This document shows, one piece after another, positions 24,102 through 36,200 of a DNA stretch of 64,000 nt. The DNA is taken from NCBI RefSeq assembly GCF_000247695.1, contig NW_004624734.1, forward strand, positions 7,750,695-7,814,694, written 5' to 3'. A model generated the notes under the pieces. It saw only the letters and a list, made by a program, of their open reading frames with translations, did not search any database and was not told the DNA's origin. Both the position numbers and the translations under genes were made by a program. How positions within the stretch are numbered: the first letter of the stretch is position 1; the number at the start of each line of letters is the position of its first letter. Origin of the DNA: Heterocephalus glaber. Lineage: Eukaryota; Chordata; Mammalia; Rodentia; Bathyergidae.

Positions 24102-24162
24102 TCCAAGCATATTCTTCTTTCTTTCTTTCTTTCTTTCTTTATTTTTTTCCAAGCATATTCTT
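24102..24162 (-). mobile_element. Probable tail-only retroposon (poly-A/GAAA tract between perfect direct repeats)
   Basis: TCCAAGCATATTCTT occurs exactly at 24102-24116 and 24148-24162. Between them lies only CTTT repeats and a T run (31 bases), which on the minus strand is a poly-A/(GAAA)n tail like that of the ID at 22.5 kb. On the minus strand the right-hand copy is preceded by TT, giving TT|AAGA, close to the L1 endonuclease preference. The simplest reading is an L1-mediated insertion in which nothing but the tail was copied. Confidence 0.7.
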
Positions 24163-24510
24163 AACTGAACCATTCATAATAGCCCCAAACAGGAAGTAAT
24201 CCCATCGTTCGCCTACAAGAAGACAGATAACCGGTGGTACAGTCACAAGAGGAATATTACATAGCAGTGAAAAAAGAACAAACCCCCAACTGAGTGCACC
24301 TCGTGGATATACTGTACAGCAAAGGAAGCCAAGACACAAAAGAATCCACACTGCATAATGCTATTCAAAGCATGTTCCAGAGCAATCATGCTGACCACAG
24401 AGGTAGGATCAGTACAGTGGTGGGCCTTACCCTCTGACTGGACCAGGGTGGTGGTTTTGTAACTGTGTGCACACATCCACATGGACCAAACCATGTGCTT
24501 TAAGTGTGGG
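24163..24510 (+). mobile_element. Ancient L1M fragment, sense
   Basis: 'aaccattcataatagcccca', 'gaggaatattacatagcagt', 'gaagccaagacacaaaagaa' follow the C-terminal ORF2/3' UTR transition of old mammalian L1s. Confidence 0.75.
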
Positions 24511-25129
24511 TGGGGTGTGGCACACTTCACCATTAGTGCACTGCACTCAGTAAAACCCCTGGGCTGCCTCCTGTGACCCACGCTTGTCCTGGATGAGTAT
24601 CACACTTAACTGTCAGAATGCTCGAAGCAGAGGTCTGGGGTTCAGAGAGAAGGCAGTGGGGAGCCACTCAAGGCTTCATGCCAGGGAAGGCAGCAGCCAG
24701 GCAAGACAGAAGCAACCCCTGCTCCTCCCAAAGTCAGCCCCCAGTGCTGCGCTTCCTGTGGAGACCACCCCTCTGAAGTCCCTGCCAGGCCGAAGCCCAC
24801 CCTACATGGCAGCGTCCTAGCGTGCAACACCTGCAGGACCAGGTTCACAGGTGCAGGGACACGAAACACAGTGTGACCTTGCACAATCGCAGGATAACTG
24901 TCCCATCCTCGACCTTCAGAACAGCGCAACCTTCAGAAGCGGAAAAGCTCCTTAATCCTTGCATTCCAGATGCCTCTCCTTTAGGGCTGCTCCTCCTCTT
25001 TGTACCTGTTGGGGCCAAGGGCTCTGGGGTGCACTGGATCCCAGTGTTTGGTCCCCTCAATGACAATGCGATGGCACTACAGGTCAGCCCAGGGCTGAGG
25101 CTCTGAGTGGATGGTGCTTTCTGCAACGC

Positions 25130-25500
25130 CCCCAAGGACATCCAGCCCCTAATCCCCGGGATCTGTGAAAGTCCCCTTCCCAGGCCCAGAGGGACTCCAC
25201 AGGTGTGACTACACCAAGGGCCTTAAGACAGATGGAATCCCCTTGGTTCTCAGGGTGGCCCCTAAATGTCATCACAGGGCCCTGCAGATGGGATGGGGGG
25301 CAGGAGAGAAGCAGGCCGAGTACAGGGCTGTAGCCAAGGCATAAATGCAGCCTCTGGGAGCTAAAGAAGGCAGGAAGCGACTGTCCTTGTCTCTGGAGGA
25401 ACCAGCGCGGCCGGGAAGCTAGCTGCATCGGGGTCCTGGCTCCAGAACTTCTGGATAACGAAGTTCCTTACAGTGCTGCACGAAGCTGGGCCCTTCTTCC
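25130..25500 (+). mobile_element. MLT1-type LTR (ERVL-MaLR)
   Basis: 'cagcccctaatccccgggat', 'gtgtgactacaccaaggg', 'ccaaggcataaatgcagcct' and 'ggctccagaacttctggat' follow the MLT1 consensus in order, with heavy divergence. Confidence 0.7.
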
Positions 25501-26689
25501 CGCGCTGTGAGCTGTGTGTCTGAGTGTCGTGGGTCTCCAGGCTCCCCATCTGACCTGGGTGCTGGCACCCAGTAGGTGCTCAGTCCATGCTGCTGGAGCA
25601 GAGAGCGAGTGCTCACCACGGGCAGGTGGCTCAGGTGGCTGTGTGGATGCCACTTGGAAACAAGCTAGGCCGGGTGGAAACAAACACCAGCTGCTGGTTC
25701 TGTCGTTATTAACACCCTTCCGGGGCTCTTGCTGGGCTCCCACCTGACCAAGCTCTTCCATCAAAATCTTAATTTCTTCCAAGGAACAATTTAAAAAGGA
25801 ACCGCCTTGGAAAAGGCTTTAGCTGGCTAGGGCCAAACGGAGGCGGTGGCTGTGTCCATGGTTACGGGTGACAATGTAGCCCACCTGCGAAGGCGTGAGG
25901 CTTCCTGTCTATCTGGGGCTTGGCTCGCCATCCAGGAAGCCACCTGTTTCGGGATTCTGTCCCACCAGAGCCACACGCCCAGATTCTCCACCCCCGGGAT
26001 CCTCATCTTGGCAGCTGCTGCCCTTCTGAGCCTAGTAACGGCCCCTGCAGGCAACCTGTGCCAAAAAGGGAAGAACCCAGACTCCGAGTCCTCCCTGGGT
26101 ATGCGGCTGGCTAGACAAGCTGCCTCCAGCCCCAGAGCTCCTGCTGCAGGTGTGGCTGGGGATGGCACTGCCGCAGATCAACATCAGCCGGGCCAGATGC
26201 CCTGGCAAAGCTGGCTGGGGACAGCCAGGTAATCTGGGCCCCTGCCAGAGCCCCAGAAATGAATTCCCATGGTGTGCGACCAGAATGTCTGCAGCCAGGA
26301 TGGATTGTAAGAGAGCGCCAGAAATGGGACGAGAAGCAGTGCGCTTCTGGGAGGGTGAGGACAGCAGGAGGGACCACGAAGGGTGGCAAGCCGGGTATGA
26401 CTTTCATGGCTCTCAGAAGTCAGTGCCGCCATGGGGAGAGAAGCCTCCTGCAGCCATGACAACAGTACACAGGCCACACCGGAAACCACGCAAACCTGGG
26501 GGCTTAATGTACTGTGAGACAAGTGGGGTACAGATGCCACACACAAACTGCTGACACTGCTAAAGGCAAGGTCTAGGACAGGCATTTATGGCACACTGAC
26601 TGCTCCTGGCACGGGGCCGGGGCCTGATGGGCACACGCACAACCTGGCCGAGCCTCACTGCAAACCTGGGGTGGGGCCTGACTTTAGGC

Positions 26690-26770
26690 CCATTTCCCAG
26701 GTGAGGGGCTGAGGCGGGGAAGAGAGAGGCAGCTGTGTCAGGGTCACCCAGCTGGTCGCCCTTGGCACTG
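26690..26770 (+). repeat. MIR fragment
   Basis: 'ggcccatttcccaggtgagg' and 'gggtcacccagctgg' follow MIR. Confidence 0.6.
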
Positions 26771-27949
26771 TCTACACTGCTCACAGCGAAACTCGAGACA
26801 TTCCCAGGGAAGGAGTCGGGGAAGAAAATGCACTCAAGATGCTGTTTGTCAGATGTCATTCGCAAAGGTTTTTATTTTCTTCCTTGTTATTTTGATATTT
26901 TCCATCTTTTAGACAGTGGACATATACTATGTTTAAAACCAGAAGCGATGCTATTTTTAAAGGTCCCCAGAGAGCTCCCAACCTCTTCTAGAATGGTTTA
27001 AAATAACAGCACCACAAAACCACAGGGGTGATGGAGCTCTGCCCAGGACCCCACCCACCCCTGCGTCCTGGTAAAAGCCCCTCCACCTCCATATTGATTT
27101 CCCATCTCCCAACACCTTACCGGAAACAGCTTAGGTCCTGGGCCTGAGGACAGCTTGCCCCTGGCACACCCTGGGGACACAGGGGCCCCCACCCACCCCC
27201 TGCTCTGGGACCCCATGTGGCCTGGCACAGGGTAGGCTGGCGTTCATACACTTGTGCCCAAGAAGGACACCAACTCTCCCAGGAGCCGGGGTTTGCTGGG
27301 TGCAGGGAGAAATATTCGTGAATCAGCACAGACTGGCTCAGGGCAGCACAAAGATCCGTGCACGGCCTACACAGGGTGAGGCTGGGCCACTGAGGACGCT
27401 GCGGGTTCAGTCCTGCAGGCCCAGCCAGCTGCAGGCAGGGCAGTGCAGTGGCAGCCCAGCCGCAGGACAGAGAAGCGGTGACAGAGCAGAGTGCGAGGTG
27501 CACATCAGGGAACCCTCCTCTTTCATTCTTCCTTCCCTCCCCCTTCCTGGAGCTCGGCCCAGCAGAGGAACGAGCTGCTTCCGGGGCAGAGGTGCCTGAC
27601 ACAGGACCCCCACGAGACCCCTCGGGTGGGAAATGAAATGATAAACCACACCAGCTCCGGGGCTGAGCCGTCCCTGCCAGGCTGGGGCTGGGGCCCGGCT
27701 GTGACACCAGGAAGGAGGCAACACACTGGAAAGGGTACCGTCTACCCCTGCTCTGAAGTGATGAGGAGAGAGGTAGGAAAGGACACCCCGGCCCCAGGGA
27801 GCAGACAGCAGGGCCACAGAGGGCCAAGCACGCAGGGCGCCTGCTAGTCTGCTCTCCCAGGAAGGGACACTTGGGCGTGGCCTCTGTGGATTTGTAGGAG
27901 TTTTCTGGGGCTGAAGAGCACCCAGGCTAAGAGGAGAAATATGAGTAAC

Positions 27950-27988
27950 TCTTAGGGAGACCTTGTCTCAAAAAAAAAAAAAAAAATA
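27950..27988 (+). mobile_element. B1-like 3' end fragment
   Basis: 'agggagaccttgtctc' followed by a pure A run matches only the last ~20 bases and tail of a B1 element. Confidence 0.5.
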
Positions 27989-27999
27989 AGAAGTGCTGG

Positions 28000-29300
28000 A
28001 GGGCTGGAGGGCAGGCGAGGGGGACCCACGGGAGCAGGAGCTGGAGAAGTCCGACCTAGGCCAGGTCTTGGCCAGCACGTCCCTTCCTGGGCAGGGCATC
28101 AGCGGCGAGGGTGCGGGACATGGGTGTCAGTGCGGGCAGGCGGGGGTCCCCAAGCCTGGGATGGCGGGAGGGAGGTGCCCAGCGCGGCCTCAAAGACAGG
28201 TCCGGTCCGGCCAGGCCGTCCTATCAGTCCTGCAGGGCGCGAGCTGGGGGGGGGGCGGGGGCGGCGGCTTTTCAGTGCGGCTCAGCCCTGGGCGTGGCTC
28301 GCACATGCGCAGAGGCCTCACTCCTATAGATGAGAGCGGACACGTAAGTCCAGTCAGAGAGTGCAAAGCGGCCCTCAGAGGGGATAGCCGTGCGAGGCTC
28401 CAGCCCCTGGCCCGGCGTCCTTGAGGCTCCTCAGGCAGCGTTTCCAGGGGGATCTTTGCACGCGAGTTCCCGCAGAGCCAGCGCCCCGTGTAACGGAAAG
28501 TATTCACGAGTTTTAAGAAATTCCATTTCCATTCTGCAGGGGTGGGTGTGTCCACGGGAAATGCAGGCCTGGGCTGGACTTCAAAGGACATGGGAGTGCT
28601 CTCCCGCATCAGGGAGAATGTTGGGACCCCCCCCCAACACACACACACACACGGACTTTTGAAGAGTCACTACCTTGTGCAGGGTATCCTGGGACTTCTG
28701 AGCTCAAGAGATCCTCCTGCCTCAGCCTCACAAGTAGCTGGGATTATAGGTATGCATCACCACACCCAGCTTGGAAGCCCATTTTTAAAGCTTTGTTTTT
28801 CTTACTAGGAAAAATGCAACATATTATTTGTAGAAAATCAGAAAATGCATGCAGGTGGAAAGAGGGAAGCAGCAGGCGTGGCGTCTGCTTGTGGACGGGC
28901 ACACAGCTGTCCCCTCCCGCGGGAACCGGAGGAAAGGTGCGGGCAGCAGCTGGCTGATGGTGCGGGGACTGCGGGCTCCTGCCCAGGGGCCGGGCCGCAG
29001 CGCCTGCAGGGGACAGGGCAGCATGCCGGCGCCTGGGCACAGTGGCCCGGTTCGGAGAGGGGCGGGGGTCGTGCTGGGGACCAGGGGCAGGCACAGGGGA
29101 CCTGACAACTGCTGTCTCCAGGCAGATCCCGGCCGTGCACAGGCGCCCAGACGCCATGCTCCGCAGTTCCCACGCTTCACAAGCAGATGTGCCTGCCCGG
29201 GGTCCTGATCGACGCGGGGATGGGGGCACATGGAGCGCCCCGACCACCTGGACCACTCCCAGTGGATGCACGGCCTGCCCCCATCTGTTCGCAGTGCCCT
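28000..29300. promoter_or_regulatory. Intronic CpG-rich block, candidate alternative or antisense promoter
   Basis: CpG density rises sharply relative to the surrounding intron, with a GC-box run (28246-28267), an NRF1-like site GCACATGCGCAG (28301-28312) and a CACCC/KLF-like GGGCGTGGC just before it. A plus-strand splice-donor consensus AC|GTAAGT lies at 28342-28349. No coding frame here is recognisable, and an old SINE at 28.7 kb interrupts the block. Whether it initiates transcription cannot be told from sequence. Confidence 0.4.
28664..28775 (-). mobile_element. 7SL-derived SINE fragment
   Basis: 'gggacttctgagctcaag', 'gatcctcctgcctcagcctc', 'agtagctgggattatagg' in antisense; old monomer. 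Confidence 0.8.
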
Positions 29301-29330
29301 CACTACGGACGGAAGCGTCCTTTCTCACTG

Positions 29331-29390
29331 GCAGTGAGACCTTAGGCGTGACCCTGGGCGAGTCCCTTACCCCTGTGCGCCACAGGCTGG
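29331..29390 (-). repeat. MIR fragment
   Basis: 'gtgagaccttaggcgtgacc' and 'ctgggcgagtcccttac' are the MIR 3' part in antisense. Confidence 0.6.
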
Positions 29391-29439
29391 AGAGGGTGTG
29401 TGTGTGGTGGGGGAAGCAGCGCTGGGCTCCAGACACAGT

Positions 29440-29580
29440 GACCATGCGCGGCATCCCCAGGATGATGTGTATAATATCTCATTTAACTTCCAAGCGCGCC
29501 AGAGAGGAAGGAGGGGTGTGCCCATTTACAGGTGGGAAAACTAGGCCCCAGTGAGGCTAGAACCTGCTCTGGGAATTGCA
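29440..29580 (+). repeat. MIR fragment
   Basis: 'ataatatctcatttaacttc' and 'gcccatttacaggtgggaaa' follow MIR. Confidence 0.7.
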
Positions 29581-29639
29581 AGTCTCGGTTGCCTCCCCCA
29601 CTCCAAAAATCCTTTCTTTTTCCTCCACAGACACAGAAA

Positions 29640-30145
29640 TTCTTGTTATTAGGTGAGCATCACTGAACTCTACTTTCTGGTCTCCTTTATAGTTAGTTTT
29701 AACACAGTTCAGGCCAACCAGGTACAAGCAGAAATATCATGAATTGGTTTCTTGAAGCTTCTACAAACAGAGAGCTAGCATTCACCCCTTTACCCTTCTT
29801 CATTGTCCCTTCCTCCATCCTGCTGCCTAAAACACTAATGTAATGGCCGGAGCTCTAGCAGCCATCTGGGACCATGAGGTCAAGAGCTAGGCCAGGGGAT
29901 GTCAGTACAAAAGGAGCCTGGATCCCTGCAGATTGTGTGGCACACAAACGCCACACAGCTCTGGGCTGCCTGCACAGAAATGCACTTCTGTATACAACAC
30001 TGCTGTTCTGGGTTTTCTTTTTTCTTTGGGACCGGGGATCGAACTCGGAACCTTCCACTTGCGAGGTAGGTGGTGGAACCACTGAGCTAAATCCCCGGCC
30101 CCTGTTGTGGGTTTTCTGAAACTCACAGTCGAATCTTACTGAGAT
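29640..30145 (+). mobile_element. Old LTR-type repeat split by an ID
   Basis: 'cagccatctgggaccatgag', 'aaaggagcctggatccctgc' and 'acttctgtatacaacactg' precede the ID; 'ttgtgggttttctgaaactc' continues after it. Same family as at 1.4 and 5.6 kb. Confidence 0.6.
30019..30101 (-). mobile_element. ID-type SINE with 16-base target-site duplication
   Basis: Antisense near-consensus ID ('accggggatcgaactcgg' ... 'gagctaaatccccggccc'). CTGTTSTGGGTTTTCT (one mismatch) flanks it at 30003-30018 and 30102-30117. It sits inside an older LTR that continues on both sides. Confidence 0.94.
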
Positions 30146-31004
30146 AGATCCAGAGTTACCCCCAGATCTGATGCCAGGCCTTGAGCTCCTGAACACCCCT
30201 CGCCTGAGCACTGACAACAAACCATGTTCTCCAGAGGCGGAGGAAGCCAAGGGACGCAGGCTGGTGTGCTCCCAGGTGGGCTGGGGACCACTGGGGGCCG
30301 AAGTGAAAGGGTGGCTGTCAGTGCAGCTCCTGCACCCCGCCCTGCACCCCTCCAGGCCTGGTCTCACTCTACTGGGCTCCAAAGAGCCTGTAAAGTCTCG
30401 TTTACAAGGCACATCTCCTACCTGGGGCTCAGTGGGCTTCCTGGGGTTTTAGGAGGGGCAGATTTCAGACAGGACTTTGTAACTCACTGGTCACAGAACC
30501 AAGAGTAGCCCCTCTCATCCCGTCTGCAACCCTGGGACCACACTGGTACAGGAAACGGAGACTCCCAGGGTCCCAAGCACTAGCCTGGGATCCCCAAAAG
30601 GGGAAGGCAGTCACACAGAGATGGTGACCTCGGTGACAGGAATGTGACACTCCCAACACACAATCTTCAAAGGAAGAGAGGCTTCCGCCCAGGCTCTGGA
30701 CACCAGGGGCCTGAACACGGGCCCAAGTGTCCCCAGGAGGAGCTGAGCAGGGAGCCCTCCCTGTTCCGCAAAGCAGGGACAGAAGGGCGGAGGCAAACAG
30801 GGTGAGCACAGCTGCCCGGCTCCCGTAGGGGCCTAGAGACCTGCAGGCACCTGCTCAGGTTTCAGCCAGGGTGGCTGACTGGTGATGTCATCCAGGTTCT
30901 GCTCATCCCAAAGCATCTTTGCAGGGAAACGAGCAGGAGCTTCTGGGTTGCCACCAGGTTCCATTGGTCCTATGCCTCATAGAAAGCCACTCCTAGATCC
31001 TCCA

Positions 31005-31145
31005 GCATCCATCCACCCATCTTTCCATCTCTCCTTCCTTCTATCACTCTTCCATCTAACCACCCACCCACCCACCCATCCATCCATCCATCCTTCCAGC
31101 ACCCAGCCTTCCTCCCTCTTTCCTTCCCTTCCTTCCTTCCACCCA
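31005..31145. repeat. (CCAT/CCAC/CCTT)n tetranucleotide tract
   Basis: Imperfect pyrimidine-rich tetranucleotides; the core 31062-31096 is CCCA followed by TCCA units. Confidence 0.93.
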
Positions 31146-31544
31146 TCTGGTTACCTCCCCCACCACACATTCCCAACAGCGAAGGAACTGGACACCACCC
31201 TGCCCTCCTGCACACGGTCTGACGTGGGGGCAGGGCTCAGGCTGCCCAGAGACCCCCGTGTTCCCCAGGCCCTCTCCAGCCAAAGGGGCACATCCAGGTC
31301 TATGACCCCTGGCCCTTCAGTGGGCCACGGTGCTGGTTCTGGAGGTGTGGGCCTGGACTGGGCCACACGCACAGTAGTAAATCCACACCCGATTCTGAGT
31401 CAGGACGCTCCCATGCCCACGCCCTGGTGAAGTCCCTTGTGCAAAGTCCCAGAAGGACCCAAAGCCTCGCCACATGCCAGGCACTCATGCCCAGTGAGGG
31501 CCCAGCATGAGGAACTTGGGGCACTGGGATCCCCGGGAGGTCTC

Positions 31545-31655
31545 ACTGCCTGAGGTGTCCAGGCCCCGCCCCAGACGTTCCGGCTTGGGGGGAGCTGGGC
31601 GCCTGAGAATCTGCATTTCTAGCAGGTTCCTTGCTGACCCTGCTGGCTTTAGTCC
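31545..31655 (+). mobile_element. MER20-type DNA transposon fragment
   Basis: 'gcctgagaatctgcatttct', 'agcaggttccttgctgaccc' match the MER20 right half. Confidence 0.6.
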
Positions 31656-32084
31656 TCCAAAGGCTGCACAGAGGAGGGGGACCCATGCCCCAACCCAGCA
31701 CAACCATCTCACCCCAGAGCCTCTTTCAGCTCTGTGGGCTCCATGGACCCAAGCGGACACAAGGGGAAATGAAGGCCGACTTGTGGGCCACCGGGCCCTA
31801 AGCTCGGCCTGCTGGTCTGGCAGGGGGTGAGGTCAGGGAGCCGGGTGTCCCGGGCAGAGCCCTCTGTGCCCCCCTGGGTCCCTGTCCCTGCCCCAGGCCT
31901 GGGCCCTTCCCTACCTCCCCTCTCCTCCCTCCAGGACCCACAGCAGAGCCAGGACTGACAGGGCCGGGGAGGAGTGCACTGACCTCATCCAACCTGCTGA
32001 CCTGGAGGCCACAGCTGGGCAGGTCCCCAAGAGCCAGATCAGCCCTCCATCAGCAGGGGAGGTTTCCAGGCACTGTGCAGGGCA

Positions 32085-32135
32085 GTCATTTTCCTTGAGT
32101 CTCAGTTTCTCCATGTAGAAAATGGAGGAGTTAAA
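32085..32135 (-). repeat. MIR fragment
   Basis: 'gagtctcagtttctccatgt' and 'agaaaatggaggag' match antisense MIR. Confidence 0.55.
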
Positions 32136-32369
32136 AAAGCACCCCTGTCCCCAGAAGGCCTGGAAATGCACACAGAACCCTTCAGGCAGGACCTGGCATG
32201 TGTCAGCGCTGCAGAGGGCATCTCTGACAGCCTCCTCTTCTGAGCTGGACCTTGGGGTGGAGCCCCGACACCTTAGCAATGACCCCTCCGAGGGATCCCA
32301 GAGTCCTAACAACAGTGTCCTCACACTAGGCACTTACCGGGCATCAGGCTGGACCATTCTCCACTGGGG

Positions 32370-32510
32370 GGGGGGTGCCCGATGTGTTACAGGACGGTAA
32401 GCAGCATCCCTGGCCACAAAAGCATCCTGCAGTTGTAACAGCACCAAGGGTCTCCAGACATTGCCAAATGCTCGCCAGGGGCAGAATCCGCCTGAGTTCA
32501 TGACCACCAA
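32370..32510 (-). mobile_element. MER5A-type DNA transposon, antisense
   Basis: 'aagcagcatccctggccaca', 'cagttgtaacagcaccaagg' and 'tctccagacattgccaaatg' follow MER5A in antisense. Confidence 0.8.
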
Positions 32511-32829
32511 CCTGAAGTCAGGGGTCTCTGATGCGTGGCACCCCCAGAGACCCCTCCCTGCAGCACACAGGGCTCCCATGTTTTGCTACCCAGGAGCTGA
32601 GCCAGGACCAGAGCCCAGGCTGTGGGCTCCAGGCCATGCAGCCCTCGGCTTCACTACCACCTGTTGCTGTGCCTGTCTGCATTCAGTCTGCGGCACTTCC
32701 CCAGTTAGACCCTTGCCTCCTTTCCTTGTCTCTGCTCGGCATGGCCACACCTCGTGGGATGGTCCCTGTCCCCAGAAACCAGACCATGTGACCACCCTGA
32801 GACTCCTGTCTATTCCAGACACCTGTCCT

Positions 32830-33250
32830 GCCACTACCAAGAAAGGTTTGTTTCGGCTCATGGTTTCAGTCCATGGTCTGCTGGTTCCATGGCTTTAGGC
32901 CTGTGGTGAGGTAGGAGCATCATGGTAGAAGGGTGTGGTGGTAAAGGAAAGTTGCTCACCTCACGGCAGCCAGAAAGGGGAGAGACAGAGAAAGCCAGGG
33001 AGCCAGAAAAGGGACCAGGGACCAGATAGAGTCCCCAAGGAACACCCCCATACCTCAACTGGGCCCCACCTTCTAATTGTTTATACCTCCCAGGAGCCCA
33101 TCAAATTATGGCCCCAACAATGGATGAATCCATTGATGAGGTCAGAACCCTCATGATCCAACCACTTCCCCAAATCCCCACCTCTGAACATTGCTGTACT
33201 GGGAACCAAGCCTTCCATACAGCAGCCCTCTGGGGATCCGTGACACTGAA
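32830..33250 (-). mobile_element. MaLR-like LTR, antisense
   Basis: 'cggctcatggtttcagtcca', 'ctcacctcacggcagccaga', 'tgatgaggtcagaaccctca' and 'ccacctctgaacattgctg' follow an antisense MaLR-class LTR present elsewhere in rodent and lagomorph genomes. The exact subfamily is not assigned. Confidence 0.6.
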
Positions 33251-36200
33251 GTCACAAGTTGATGTGAAACCCTCATCCCAGCCCTGGTTTCTCTAGCAAC
33301 CCATCCTGAGGAAACTGCAGCCCAAGGCGGGATGGCTGCACAGAGTGGGTGCCCATGGAGGTGCGGGTGTCCATCTCATGGCCTCCGTGGGGCCAGGGCT
33401 AGTGCAGGACCAAAGGGGTGGCCAAGACCAGACCCTGCAGGGTCCGAACAAGCGAAGGCACAGTGACAGTGGAGTGACAAGAGCTGAGACGCCAAGCCAA
33501 GGGTGGAGGAGTCCAGGGAGGGCCACCCCCCAGCACGAAGTCTGCTCTGTGTGGAGGAGACAGCCGGGGATGGAGACAGGGAAGGCCACGTGCTCCAGTG
33601 GAAGGAGGAAAAAGCAACAGCAGCACTCCTGCAGGGTGGTGGCCCAGAGAAGTGGTCAGGTGACTTCTGTAACTATATAAAAAAGCAGTACTTGGCGCAG
33701 ATGGCTAGCCAAGCGGGTAACTCCCCTGAGGGTTACACCAGCGCACACTGCCAAGGGCCTCGCGTGCATCCCTAATAAAGCAGGCACTGGTTTCCCCGGG
33801 GTACACATGGCAAAACAGGCTGGGAAGAACACGTATGGGTCACATGCGTGAGGGCTCTGTTTTGAGACCGTCCTAGTGAAGGGTAGAGCTTCCCTTCCCT
33901 CCCTCGGCCTGCCCCGTGTGATGGCTATGTCCTCCTAGCCACCAGCCCAGCCCACACACCCTCCACCCCATGCTGAACTTTCAACCTCAGGGTCTCAGAC
34001 CTGAGCCCGGGGGAAGTCAATGCTATAGTCCCTGACCCAGGGAGGGGCGGCAGCAGCCACCCTCACTTTACAGACGGGGCGCCTGAGACTCAGAAGGTGA
34101 CATCCTTCACATAGGGTGGCAGGTGACACTACAGCAGGTGGGTTTCTTTCCCCTCCCTCCCTCCTTGTTCCGGTACCCTGCCCAAGCATTAAAAGGCAAA
34201 GATCTCACTGGGGATCCGAGCATCTGAGGATTTTGGCATCCACCAGGGGTCCTGGAACCCATCACTCCCAGACACCGAGAGGGACTATAGGAAACCCTGT
34301 CCTGCTGGACCAAGGCAGAATGTGGGCCTCCTGTGTACTGGTTCACCTCCAGTTGTCATAGTATTGAAAGTTGAAGGAACAGGCAAAACTAATCTTAGCG
34401 ATGTTTTATTTAACCATCTACATCCAAGGCACTACTTGAACATGTAAGTGATATTTAAGAATGATTAACGAGACTTACTATGAAAAAAGAATACAAAACG
34501 GAGAGGGCGGACACAAGCCAATGGCAATAGAATCACACGCCCTGCAGTACCCAAGCACACAGGGGACCCCCACTCTGTGATCAGCGGCTGGGAGCACCTG
34601 TCCCCAGCTGTGCCATGCAGCAGGAGCTCACACCTCTGACTGGGCTTCCGGTGCCCCAAGATGACAGAGCCCTGGGCCAGCCACTCCCTCCACAAGCAAT
34701 ATCCCTTTCCTTCCATCCATTCTCATTTCAGTTTAGCCTCCTCCTCCAAGTGGCCTCCAGGGGGCTGACTGCCTGGCTCGGAGGAGAGACCAGGTTAATT
34801 TCCTATGCCGTGAACACAGCCTGGAACCCAGGCGGACACAGCAAATCCCTGCCTATGGTACTGCTGCCTGGGGTCAACTCAACAGCCAGAGGCCAGCTGG
34901 GCTTTCCAACGGGCCATGTCTGCAAAACAAGGAACAGTCAGACATCTGCACCTGACAGGCACTCTGTAACTTCTGGCAGTCATCCGAACATCATGTGTCA
35001 TTGTGTCACTTTCTGGGATTCTGCCCACAACTGGAGAGCACTTATGAGGGACACAATTCATAGGACAGCTATGACATCAGCTACTAGCTTTCCAAGAGCT
35101 CAGCTCTGGAGCTTCGTATCAAAGGGCCCTTTGAGTGAGGGGCACACGTAGCTGCCATAACCCTGGGTGCCAGGGTGGAGCCAACCCTTGCACTTCATTT
35201 GCACACTGTTCTGCCAGCTCTCAAGCAAGTGGTGTCACCCAGGTGGAATGGCTGGGGAGATTCTGATTGCCACAGGTGAACAGCCCACCCCACAAGGCCA
35301 TTTTGCTCCGAGACCAGCAGTGGCCCCTCTGCAGCTACACACTGGGCAGTGCTGGCCTCATGCTGGAAAAAACAGCCATGCAGGGGAAAATGCGTCCGAA
35401 AGGTCACGGTGTTATCACTGCTCGCCATACCCTGACCCTCTCCCCACCTGCTGGCAGGGGGGCTCTTACCTCTGCACCTTGCTGGGCTCCTACCAGCAAC
35501 CCCCTCACCAGAAGGCATCCCTGAAGAGCTCCACCTACCAAGTCCCCACCAGACACAAAGTCCTGCTCTGTGGTACCTTCCCAATGGATCCATCACTCCA
35601 GCCCCTAAGCCCTCCCACCTCCAAAGGATGCCAGGCCTCTGACCACACAAATCACTTGATGTCAGCTACTGCCACACAGTCTCTACAACGTGATTCCTGA
35701 GTGTAGACCTCGAGTCCCAAGCAGTAACTGAGTGATTCACCTCATTCATTTGAGCCCCTACAAAACATCAGCCACTATACCCAAAACAAAATCTTTTCCT
35801 TTAAAGAATTCAAAAGGCCCTGACTATAGTAGATGTGTTCAACATTCCTGACTTCACTGAATCCTCTGAACAGTACCAGGAGGGCATCACTCTTCTTAAA
35901 CTCACATTGCAAATGCAAGAGACCACAGCACCACCAGGACATGCACGATGGCTGAAGTTGGCAGCCACCAGGGAAAGGAGCTAAAACCAAGTCCAGGCCT
36001 GGCTTCGAACCCCTTCTCTTTCTGCAAAGACAGAAAGGCCATGTTTGCTCAGGTTTTGTTCTTACGGATCCACTGAGGGCTGCAAAATAAAAAGGCATCA
36101 TTTGAGCAGCACTGCTGTGTACTGATTCCTTCCTCGGGATTCGCTGGAGCTCCCCTTCCGGGAAATCTGACCCAAGCCCAACTCTAGCAGATCGGATTAG

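Noticed and set aside
27117..27827. 236-codon minus-strand open frame
   Set aside because: Pro/Ser/Gly-rich composition from C-rich DNA, competing frames on both strands, no recognisable family.
28744..29454. 236-codon minus-strand open frame in the intronic CpG-rich block
   Set aside because: Overlaps a SINE at one end and reads as compositional translation of CpG-rich DNA.
31005..31145. Regularly spaced short repeats as a possible CRISPR-like or minisatellite array
   Set aside because: Tetranucleotide simple repeat with no spacers.
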